This document shows, in pieces, positions 12,773 to 22,852 of a DNA stretch of 64,000 bases. The notes beneath the pieces were generated by a model, which ran no database searches, had not been told where the DNA came from, and saw nothing but the letters and a program-made list of their open reading frames with translations. Position 1 is the first letter of the stretch. Each line of letters starts with the position of its first letter. This DNA is from Acanthornis magna (taxonomy: Eukaryota > Chordata > Aves > Passeriformes > Acanthizidae). The DNA lies in contig JAWUZG010000052.1 of the NCBI GenBank assembly GCA_036785705.1, positions 3,100,001-3,164,000 of the forward strand. Direction: 5' to 3'. Made by a program: the position numbers and the translations under genes.

Positions 12773-12972
12773 ATAGAATCTCAGTATAATAGAATATCCT
12801 GAGTTGGAAGGAACCCAGAAGGATCATTGAAGTCCAGCTCTCGGCCCTGCACAGGAGAGCACCAAGAGTCACACCATGTGCCCAAGAGCATTGTCCAAAT
12901 GCTTCTTGAATTCTGTCAGCCTTGGTGCTCTGACCCCTGCCCTGGGGAGCTGTTCCAGTGCCCAACCACCCT
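12773..12972 (-). mobile_element. CR1 LINE 3' end
   Basis: This minus-strand CR1 tail begins with the complement of the terminal repeat (tcatagaatctcagta), then 'gagttggaaggaacccagaagg', 'cattgaagtccagctct', 'gtgcccaagagcattgtcc' and 'tgccctggggagctgttcc'. It is in opposite orientation to the copy at 12423-12615, with the two 3' ends facing each other. Confidence 0.9.
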
Positions 12973-15344
12973 GTGGTGGTTTATGATCTGATTTTGCAGA
13001 TCTGAGCTTGTACATCTTCCCCCATGTACAATGTGGTCTTCTGCTGATCCTACTTAAAGTTTTATGAAAGTTTTGAAAAACGCCCCCCTTAATTGTTGTA
13101 ACATCCTTTCTTTTGGCTTTGATGCTTTATCTGGCCCTTTAATCCCTTACATTTTAGTGATCTCTAACCTTCCCAATTCCTCAGATTCCTCTAAGCATTT
13201 TTTTTAATTCCACTCCTTCCATGATTCCTACTTAACACACCCACCATATCTCTTATATAACAGGTCAGCTCTCCTACCTCTGGTGTCCAAAGGTCACGGA
13301 CGCATGTCTTCCTCTGGTCTTCTTTCTCCCTGCATCACAAGCAACTAGTACAAAAGACTCTCTCAATCAAAACCTGAAAAGTCACCATGGTGCTTACATT
13401 CAGAGCAAACCAGTAGTTCACACAGTGGTACTCGAAACAGATGAAATTGCTGCTCTGAATTTGCACAATCTGTTTATATTTTATTTTCCTTTACCCAGAG
13501 AAGGTGGGGGACACTTTTATAAACCATCTGCCTGTCCTGGTCTATATTTTAAACTGGAAGGTCTCTGGAGAATGGGCTGTTTTTTATGATCTGCCTCTAC
13601 AAATCAATAAAACCTTGAGAGTAAAAAAATCTAATCCAGTTGCAGATATTTCATTCTTATTATCAGGCAATATCATTGTCATGCATATGAATACAACACA
13701 AGGTGCTCAACACAGATCACATAACAAAATCACTTGAGATGTTTTCTTCTTGTTTTTCTCTTTCATTTTCTCTTCGAAACTCAGTTACATATTTATTTTC
13801 TACAATCTGCTAAATTTCAAGGAGCTGCTTTGATCTATGTATATCTACATATATTTTCCCACTGCTACTGTTTTATTATTAGCTTTGTGCGCTTTCATGT
13901 GTCTTTATCTATCAACTCTATTACCAAAGATGTTACTGTATAAACTCTCTAGACAAAATAAATATCAGTATTAGATTCACAGGCTGTGTTCAGGACAGGA
14001 GAACCCTGGGAAAGACAAAATTCTGTTTCATCTTCTTCTAAATATATGTTTAAAATAGGTCATCTGAAATCATCTAGAGGTGATTATCTTTCCCAAGGAA
14101 CTTCAGAGGGAATCAGGAAATTAATTTAGGGTGGATAGCTAACTTTCAGATGGTTATACTGGGGAGAGAGGGGAAAGACATTTATTTTACCTTAGAGAAG
14201 GCAGGTATCCCTCAAAAGCCATAACAATAAAGATGTTACACTAATGTTTAGCTCAAGAAGTGTCTCTGTCTCAGAATATTTAAAATGGAAGGAAAATGTT
14301 GTTTTGGAAAACAATTACTGCACATTGCAGTTTTACGCTGTTTGAATGGGCTGAAGAACTGAGCTTTAGGGCTGCCCAGGGGCTGGAGGAATTGTGGTTC
14401 ACAGTGTGAATCCCAGACCGCACCTGGCCTCATGATGTCCTATAACAGTCTAGGGCCACTGTGTTGCTTTCCACTTGAAAGAACAGGCTTCATCAGAAAT
14501 AAGCAAAATTACTAATTTTCTGCATAAACCACCTAACAGTAGGACTGGGCAAACAATCTTTGCATGCAAATCAATTGTACTCAGATTTCATGCAGTAAGA
14601 AAATCCCAGCACATCCAAAGTCTTCACTTCTGTAATCTCCTGGAGTGTTTTGAATCAGTTTATGGCAGCTTCACACAATTTTCATGACATTAACTCCTGT
14701 AATGTGAACTCAAACTGTTACTAGAATGACCACAGCAATTTGCCTGAGGGTAAGAATACAATATTCAGAGAAGTGCTGCAGACGTAAAGAGCTCTGACCT
14801 ACAGCTGCCCAGCTGCTTCTTTGAGAAAATTATCTCCCTCCGTAACATTATGAGCCCTGGTACCTTGTCCCCTTGGCTGTTGAGGGACACTGCTTGGATA
14901 TTAAAGAAATGTCATTCTTTGAGACGTGCAGGATGAAAGAGGAAAAACTTTCCCATTCTCCTTTCAAAGAAGAAAAGTCTGTATGTTTCAAGAGTCTTCA
15001 GTAAAGAAAGATAACAGTTTAAGATATGAGAAATGCAGGTCTTACACCCTCAAACCCTAAATATACCTAGACTAGAGGAATAGCTTAATAGGGTTTTGGT
15101 TTATAAAACTTTGCTTTCTAATTCTTTGCCTTTTCCTTAGGTTTCAACACAGACAAGGATTTCAAATCAGTGCTCTTCTGACAGAAGGGAGTCTGACACC
15201 ATCATCTACATTTCTATTTTAGACTAACTTTAATGATCATTGGAACTGTAATTTTTTTTCTCTATTGAGATGACTAATTTCTCTATTTTGAGACTCTCAA
15301 ATGATATTCATGGGGTTCAATAAATGCACCTAGGTCAAAGCAAA
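12973..15344. other. Unique AT-rich DNA, no gene recognised
   Basis: No repeat family or gene is recognised. The open frames here are short and hydrophobic or low in complexity. Confidence 0.5.
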
Positions 15345-15530
15345 CCCTAGTATCAATATAGGACTGAGAACAAAGTGATTAAAAACAGCCCTGTGAAGAA
15401 GGACTTGGGGGTACTGGTGGATGAAAAGCTGAATATTTATCTGCTAATGCTAATCCATGTGACATTAACATTAGCAGAAAGCTCCAAATGCTGGAATGGC
15501 CAAAAGTAGGGTTCTCATGCGGCTGACTGC
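15345..15530 (+). pseudogene. CR1 LINE polymerase 3'-coding fragment
   Basis: The plus strand translates as a segment reading SPVKKDLGVLVDEKLNI, which matches the conserved C-terminal part of the CR1 reverse-transcriptase frame (AEKDLGVLVDEKL). After it the expected sequence is interrupted by a 37-bp hairpin (15441-15477) and then resumes weakly (agaaagctccaaatgctgg). It is a dead fragment. Confidence 0.75.
15441..15477. repeat. Hairpin inside the CR1 fragment
   Basis: CTGCTAATG (15441-15449) and CATTAGCAG (15469-15477) are perfect 9-bp reverse complements. The stem can be extended by four more pairs after one mismatch. The hairpin is not part of the CR1 consensus as I know it. Confidence 0.7.
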
Positions 15531-17060
15531 AACCTGTTAAAAAAACAACTTGATTGTTAATAAAAACTTATTTTTCTTGACGGTTTACTCTGCAGTGAGA
15601 GCAACATATATACACAAACATCAGTCAATAGATATTTTTCTGTGCTAGAGGGAATGATGACATCTGGGACAGAGCAGAAAATCAAGGGTCAATTTCTTTG
15701 TTTATGAGCATGTATCTTTTTGGCTGGTGGATAGAGAATGAGCCAGCAGATTTTGCTGGTTTTCCTCTGGTTGACTGGTAGCCTTAGGTATTTTGGACAG
15801 ACCAAGTGGTTATTTCTTGTATTTGGCAGCAAATCCTTGAGAAAGAGAGTCAAGGAACTTACTCAGGGAGAAATTTGGAATTAATTCAACAGAGTCCCTC
15901 TAAAATTGCTGCTCAGACAAGACCCTTTCCTTCCCAGTCTCTATTACTGCAGTTCTTACTGCTAGCACAGCAGTAAATGGTAAACAGGTTACTGCTACAA
16001 AAGAAATGGATGGGAATTAAAATATTTAAATCATCCAGCTGCCCATGGGGACCTCATTAGTACCCAATTTGCCTGTGAAAACACCACATTTCAGAAAGCC
16101 ATCGTGTTATTACCTCCCTTGCAGTACAGACACTGCTGTGTCATGACACTATATGAACCCGAGAAAACCTGCTGCAAACAGACTAATCTAGATTTCCTGC
16201 ACAGCAGGAAAGAAGTCCAAAAACTAACAGAATAGCTGAAGTGGTAGCAAGCAAAACCAAGTCTTATATTTGTTAATCTGTTTCTGATTTTTCTAGGGGT
16301 CTTTTCCTACAGATTTGGATACAATGACCCCAAATCTACTCCTTATTCACTTAACTGACCATTTCTTTTTCCAAATATCTTTCTCGGTCTTGCAAATTAA
16401 AATTATATATAATAGGTCTTAGATTATTTTTAATTCACTAATTTCAGCATTTTGAAAAGTTGCCTTAAAAATATTAAACTGATCTCTTTCAAAGGAGACT
16501 TGCCTTGTCCTGAGTCCATTCTCGTTGCTACATGAGCACTGTCTTCTTCAGAAGGAAACTCCTGAGAGGGATAGAATTAATTCTGATTCTTTGAACTTCC
16601 TCATTCAAAAATTAAAATTAAAGACATACGCACCCATAGAAGTCATAGAAACCAGCTGCTGTTCAGTGACCACTGAACACTTTCAAAATTCACATACTAA
16701 ATTCTCATTTGAAATAAATCTTGTCTTCAAAACTTTTCATGTTATAATATTTTCAGCCTAATGAATAATTCTGTTTATGAAATGCAGTCCAGAATAACTT
16801 AAAGGTAACTTAAAGATTTAGGGAGCCGAGTATATAATGTAAAATGAGCTCTCCTTTGTCTCCCGCCATGCTGGTGTAGACAGGTTTTTAAAGTGCGTTT
16901 TTCTATTCCTTTTCCCTGGAGAGCTTTTAAATGATGGATCAGATGGTTTAGATTCAGTTTCATCTCTTCTGCGGTGGAACATTCAATTATCAGCAGCATG
17001 ATGCTCACTAGCAGATCACTGCTGGTGGACTACACCCAACCCAACTTCAGTCATCTGAAA
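15531..17060. other. Unique AT-rich DNA, no gene recognised
   Basis: I see no recognisable repeat or coding exon between the CR1 fragment and the solo LTR. Confidence 0.5.
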
Positions 17061-17066
17061 GTTATC

Positions 17067-17596
17067 TGTGGAGGATTGCCCCTCTTCCTCCCAGGCTAAT
17101 GCTTCCTTATCTTCTCATCCCTCAGGGAAGAGAGCCTTGCCTGGGCGGGAGTTGGGTCCGCCCTTCGTCTCCCAGGCTGATGCTCGTTGGGGAATAGGGC
17201 CTTGCCTGGGTGGGCTTTGAGGCGTGCCTAGGGCCTGGATCCACCCATCCCTCTAGATTCTTCCCTGCCGTTATGTATATCATTGGCTGATTTGAATTGT
17301 ACCCTCCCCCCTTGCGTTCGGATTGGTTCATGTATGCTTGTACCGCCCTCTCCCTCTTCCCTCATTGGTCAACCCTTTCCCTACTTAACCGGGTGCTCCC
17401 AGGCATTCGGTGCCATTCTGCCATCCTGCCATTCAGCCATTTTGCGATACCATCTGCACGGCAATGGCCCTCCTTCCCCTGCTCTCCCTCCCGACCACCA
17501 AGAACCCTCTACCCTAATAAAGGAGAGGTTGGGCAGGAGCATTCCTCCCACCACCCTTTGCCGCATCGTCGTCTTCTTTTGCTTCGGTCTGCAACA
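17067..17596 (+). mobile_element. Solo LTR, class II (ERVK-like) endogenous retrovirus, copy 2
   Basis: This is a complete 530-bp LTR starting TGTGGAGG and ending GCAACA, flanked by a perfect 6-bp target duplication gttatc (17061-17066 and 17597-17602). U3 has CCAAT boxes in inverse form (attgg near 17283, 17323 and 17364). A weak TATA-like site (tacttaac) lies near 17382. The polyadenylation signal AATAAA is at 17516-17521, followed by a GT/T-rich U5. The U3 carries an imperfect internal duplication: 'ctcccaggct' at 17088 and 17169, and 'gccttgcctggg' at 17134 and 17199. There is no adjacent gag/pol/env sequence, so this is a solo LTR. The small open frames at 17283-17683 lie in the LTR and are not genes. 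Confidence 0.88.
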
Positions 17597-17602
17597 GTTA
17601 TC

Positions 17603-19183
17603 TATCTACTTCAGGTTAGCGATCTGTATTTAAAGGACAGAGAAATGCACTTCCAAAGTATGACTCGAACCACTTCTCCTTGACACCCAGCTTCGGACAT
17701 GATGAACCATGCTCTTCAGCTACTCATCTCCCACTGATAAAAGAAATGGAATAGCTTGCACAGACATCTAAATTTCTAGGCAGATGAGATGAATCTCAGC
17801 CTGCCTCTTCATTCACAGCAGATTTAAGTCGTGCAATTTCCTGAGTGATACAACATCATGCTGGATTTGCATCTCCAAGCTTAAGGACTGTACAGTAAAA
17901 TGCAAAAGGTAGGCTTTGAAAAAATCGCCTCAAAAGAGCTTTGAAGACTTTGAATTATTTTTCCTGCCACTAACTTCCCTTGATTTCCCACCAAGACTCA
18001 TGAAACTTGAAAAGGCTGCCTATTTCTTCTGCATGCCTAATATATTCCTCTTCCCTCCAAAGCATCTGGATCATATGAAGAGAGTGTTTTTATAAACAAC
18101 TTATGTGTTTTTATAAACAACTCAGCAGTCAGCAGGGGGCCAGACAATAGATTGCTGGTGTGGTGCCAGCTAAAGACAAGATATTCCAACATTACAGGAC
18201 ATAGAGTCAGATGAGCCTAACTCCAGGAGGGTTTTGATTTTTATCTTAATAATTCTCTGTCCCCTGACAGCTTTGAGTAAAACACCATAAGAAACAGGAA
18301 AGAAAAAGCTGAAGTGTGTGACAAAAACTCATTTTTAGTATTGTGCTTGTTCGAAGAATCTGATTCAGAGGCTATTATAATTTATATGGTCTGCTTGCCA
18401 TCAGAATAGATTGAGATTGGATAATGATTGATTGTTATCTGCCACCTTTGTTACATTTATTTTCCAGTCTGTCATGTTAATAATACTACAAAAAAAAATC
18501 CAAATCAAAAAAGAAAAGTTTACTTTTTTACTGCAATCAAATAAGGAGTTCTAAAAACAAAAACTGACTGTTTTTCGTTTTCCTGATATCCTCAGCCTGA
18601 CAGAACAAGCCAGAAAAAATGTTGAAAAGGACACCTTGGGGAGAGCTTCAAAGAGTGTATTCTTTTTGCAGTACATGACATGAAAATTTTCATATTTATT
18701 TAAACTCTATTCTTGTGCATAAAACATTTAGAACACTTCATCATATTAGTGAAACTGTGATTCTTTCATATTTACGTCATTTCCTATTTACAGGCCCACA
18801 TCAATTTGTATGGCTCATTACAGACATACAAATAGCCTGTCTCAAACTGCCCCCAAAAAACCATTCACTTGACAGTTTTCTGACACCCTTGACACTCACT
18901 ATCAGTACGTCTTATTCATGTCTTCTAAGTCTATTTTGGTTCTAGATTTTATTGCTATGTAAACCTAAACCTGAAAAAAAAATATAATTATGTCAGCAAT
19001 TTTTGCTCCATTTTTAAAAGATCCTTGTATTCCATTTTTAATAGAGCTCCCAACCAGCTAGATCTCTTTTGTTGTACCTATTCCATTGCTGTTGGCAGAA
19101 ACCTCCATAATTTCAGGTCATAATAAGGAATAAGAACCTAAAAAATGAGAATGAGTAATGAGCGTATTTATTTTGTTTAATGT
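17603..19183. other. Unique AT-rich DNA with a small tandem duplication
   Basis: A 21-bp tandem duplication (gtgtttttataaacaactt, starting at 18084 and 18105) is the only local structure noted. No gene is recognised. Confidence 0.55.
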
Positions 19184-19481
19184 TGTTGTGATTTAACCCC
19201 TGCCAGCAACCAATCCCCAGGCTTGCTCACTCCCTCATCAGCAGGATCAGGGAGAGGATTGGAAGCATAAAAGCTGGAAAACTTGTAGGTTGGGATAAAG
19301 ACAGTTTGATAGGGAAAGCAAAAGCTATGCACACAAGAAAAGCAAAATAAGGAATTAATCCCCTGTTTGCCATGGGCTGGCAGGTGTTCTCCAGGACATC
19401 CAGGTTGGCTGGCAGCCACCTTCAGGAGGGCAAGGCGAAGAAAATTAACCCTATCCGAGCCAAAACTAGCAAAAATGGACA
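19184..19481 (-). mobile_element. Shortened avian ERV LTR (second family)
   Basis: The plus strand opens with 'tgttgtgatttaacccctgcc' and contains 'gggataaagacagtttgatagg'. It closes with 'gaagaaaattaaccctatcc' and 'gagccaaaactagca'. These are the two ends and the polyadenylation-signal region of a very common passerine LTR that is usually about twice this long. The middle, including the promoter, is therefore deleted. The orientation is minus, because the polyadenylation and TATA signals of the family read on that strand. The exact 3' limit (19471 or 19481) and the target duplication are not clear. Confidence 0.7.
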
Positions 19482-21557
19482 TCTGAATCGATCCTGGGGT
19501 ATCTAGGACTTGGGAAGAGCAGTGGTATTATGGTATTCTACCACTCTTCCTCTCTGGTCTTGTATAGACATTTCTGAAGGGATTTTAGGGAACTAACTGA
19601 TGTTAATGCTACTGCAAACAAGAGCAAAGGAAATGCTATTCTTCTTCAAACAACCTTTTTTCTTCAAAGATGCCACTTTGACTTCGGCACTTCATCAAGA
19701 TAAATAATTTAATTACAGATAAAGGTGATGGCATTTGCTTGGGTGGGAAAGAAATTAGAATGGAGATGTAATAAATATCAAGCCACTTTAGCCACTTGGT
19801 TTTAATCCTAGTATCTCTTCCTCTTATTCTGCTCTGCTGCAAGATAATATTTCCTAGTAAAAATAATCCAAGTTGCAATTTCATATATCATACCGAGAAG
19901 AACACGAAGTTTCTGCACTCCTTAAATGGTACTCAAATCTTACTTAAAAACAAACAGGTGGAACTTTGGTGCTGTAAAGACTTGTGCTGCAAGATCTGCT
20001 GTCACCCTACAACAGATTAAGTGAGAGAATGATGGGCTGACAAGGAAATCGTAAGGTAAAAGTGCCAAGTTAAACCAGAGGAAGTTCTGGATTCAGCTCT
20101 CTGTCACAATTAAACCCTCGGGGTAACTACCTAATTTCATCCCTCTTGTCATTCACTCCTTATTTCTTCCCTGTAAATTGCATATTTTAACATACACTCT
20201 CCCAACTGCAGTTACTCCTCTCAATGTGGACTGCAAATTTTTTAAGGCAAGATCTCTGCCTCTTATTCAATGACAGAACAGTGGTGTGAAAGTGTCTCTA
20301 GTTTGGTTGACTTTGTGCCACTGGTACTTTATTAAAAATAAAAAAATAAAAGCGGTGTTTATTGAATGAATATCAGCAAAAGGGCAGATAACAAATGAGA
20401 GGGGAGCAAGTACTAAAGAATGTGAAGGTAAATTAAAAAGATGAGATTCATAACACACATCCCAGATTTTGGGTGGGGCAGCAAACTTAGAAAGTCCCAA
20501 TGAGGGAACACATTGACTGAGGCTTGGTACAATCTGATGATAAAGCATAGCAAGCATAGACACTATGTGTAACAGCACCTGAGGGAAGACACATAAAGGA
20601 TTTTTCAGAAGAAAAATTGACAATAATGGAGCCATTCACAGAAGAACAGCTAAAATAACTAGAAGGCAGAAAGGATTGATTTTCTAGGAAAAGGTAAAAG
20701 AGCTAGCTGTAAACTACATATCCATAGCTGCAAGAAGAGGGAATAAGATCGGATAAGAAGAAATTCAACTTCCTGTCATAGCGAATGTTGCTCCATTCTG
20801 TTGAATTTTCAAGCAGAACACATATATTTCAAAACACCCATGCAGCAGAGATTATAAGGTACTTTCGCTGCCTGAGGGCTGAAAGTTTTGGGGCTTAAAC
20901 TCTCTTTCTGTTCTAAACCTGACAAGGGCCCCACACAGTGGAATCCTTTGGAGGCATTGATGTGACCCTTTTCCTTTGCCAGCGATGCCCGTTTGAAACC
21001 AGTCAAAACAGAGACCAGGAGTGGGTTTGCAGAGGCTTGTAACAGGAATGATGGGCTTGGGCTTGATGTTCATGGAGCATAAATGGAAACATGGCTGTGT
21101 GTGTGGGCATTGAAGAAGAAGCAGAACAAGCATTAAAACAGTGGTCTGTATTCATATCAAACATCACTCCCAAGACATTGCTCCCAGGACACTGTTCCAG
21201 AGGTCCAGATGTGTTGTTGATGTGACTCCCACAAGGTTTTCCCTTTGATAAGAGCCAAACACAAATGATCTGTCAGTGGAAAATACTGTGTTCCAATAGC
21301 AGGAAGATGGCAACACAGTGGCAGTATATCATATATGTAATGTATTTCTATTCTTTTTAATGAAACAGGAAAACAGATACATCTTTCAAAAGAGCAAGGG
21401 AAAACAGACTACAAGCAGCACTCTTAACTAAGATTTATGGAGTCTGAAACAAGCAAGGCTCTTAAGCAAACGCCACGAACTGATAGTGATTACAAAGATC
21501 CCAGACCTCAACTGAAGTTTTATCAAAAAGAGCACTTTTTTGCTGCTGCAGACCATT
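19482..21557. other. Unique DNA, no gene recognised
   Basis: No repeat family is recognised with confidence. The 122-residue minus-strand open frame at 20267-20635 is hydrophobic and featureless. A somewhat GC-richer segment at 20860-21240 is unassigned. Confidence 0.45.
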
Positions 21558-21895
21558 AAAACAATACACAACACAAGTGCCTCTAAATGTCTTCCTGCTG
21601 CTGAAATCCAAATGAGTAAATAGCGCTGTTTGGTTGATGCTGCATATGTTTCAATAAAACTAATGTGATGATTGATTCATTACATAGCGAGACGTAGCTG
21701 GATTATTAGCTTTAGTGGCATTTCTAGCTGTGTTTTGAAGAGTCTATACCAAACAGTATGAGGCTGATGTTACTCTAACAAACACAAATGGAAAGAAACA
21801 AAAAAACCTTTCTGAAATTTTAAATTACTCATACAAATTACCTCTAAGGAAAGGCTGTCCATCTGATACATCAAAATGCAATATCCACAGCCTAC
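21558..21895 (+). repeat. Left arm of large inverted duplication
   Basis: This 338-bp arm is the reverse complement of 22521-22852. Aligned by eye it differs from the other arm by six single-base substitutions and one 6-bp insertion (ctagct-like, near 21727), giving about 98% identity. The arm resembles no transposon family I know: it has no terminal TG/CA or polymerase sequence. It reads like a unique segment that has been copied in inverse orientation. Confidence 0.95.
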
Positions 21896-22520
21896 ACATT
21901 TAGTTCAGTGCACAGCAAATCATCCTCATTTTTTCTGAAGTGAAAATTTAAATACACTATGGTTTGTCTGGTCACTTGTGTATATATTACTTGAATTCAT
22001 CTAGGTAAATGCTATCCTCATTATCAAACATAGCTACCAGTGACTTCTGGTCAGAAGGTTAGAAGCAACACACAGTCATTAACTACCATAACTCTGCTAT
22101 CTCTGCTGACTTTTGACCTTTAAGTCAAGTCAGATTTGCCTGGCTCAGTGCTTGGAAGTCAGTGATTCAGTGAATGGCACTCTTCCTACTGACTGTGAAG
22201 TGAATTGATGCCCTGCTTGTGGTGGGAAGGAGTGCTTTGCTTCTAAAGGGGCCAGCTACAGGACAAGATGTAGTACTCAGGTCCTGATCACTTGCTCATT
22301 AAACATTCTGTAGTGCTTCTTCCAAGAACATGCTAGAGTGAATTTGTCATGCTTGAAAACTGACATCTTCCCTAACCACATTTGTTTATAATTTCAACAG
22401 GATGCAGCTTTCTTGTCTATTTTGTTCCCTAAAACTCCTGTGTAAAGCCCCTTAGCCAGCTGAGCTAACCACAAGCCAAAAGCCAAAAACACATCAGTAG
22501 TTTCTGATGTGTGATCCACA
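21896..22520. other. Spacer of the inverted duplication
   Basis: This is 625 bp of unique sequence between the arms, with no gene and no recognised repeat. Close to the right arm lies a perfect 9-bp hairpin (ACACATCAG 22489-22497 and CTGATGTGT 22504-22512). Confidence 0.8.
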
Positions 22521-22852
22521 GTAGGCTGTGGATATTGCATTTTGATGTATCAGATGGACAGCCTTTCCTTAGAGGTAATTTGCATGAGTAATTTAAAATT
22601 TCAGAAAAGTTTTTTTGTTTCTTTCCCTTTGTGTTTGTAAGAGTAACATCAGCCTCATACTGTTTGGTATAGACTCTTCAAAACACAAATGCCACTAAAG
22701 CTAATAATCCAGCTACGTCTTGCTATGTAATGAATCAATCATCACATTAGTTTTATTGAAGCATATGCAGCATCAACCAAACAGCGCTATTTACTCATTT
22801 GGATTTCAGCAGCAGGAAGACATTTAGAGGCACTTGTGTTGTGTATTGTTTT
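22521..22852 (-). repeat. Right arm of large inverted duplication
   Basis: This 332-bp arm is the inverse copy of 21558-21895. Similarity begins sharply at gtagg (22521) and stops after gttt (22852). The high identity implies either a recent origin or homogenisation by gene conversion. If transcribed across, the locus would fold into a hairpin of about 330 bp. Confidence 0.95.

Noticed and set aside
17283..17683. Overlapping proline/serine-rich frames of 116 and 128 residues
   Set aside because: They sit in the U3-U5 region of a solo LTR, which is non-coding, and run past the LTR end without any domain.
20267..20635. Hydrophobic 122-residue minus-strand frame, possible membrane protein
   Set aside because: It is T-rich DNA read on the opposite strand, with no family resemblance, no promoter and no splice context.
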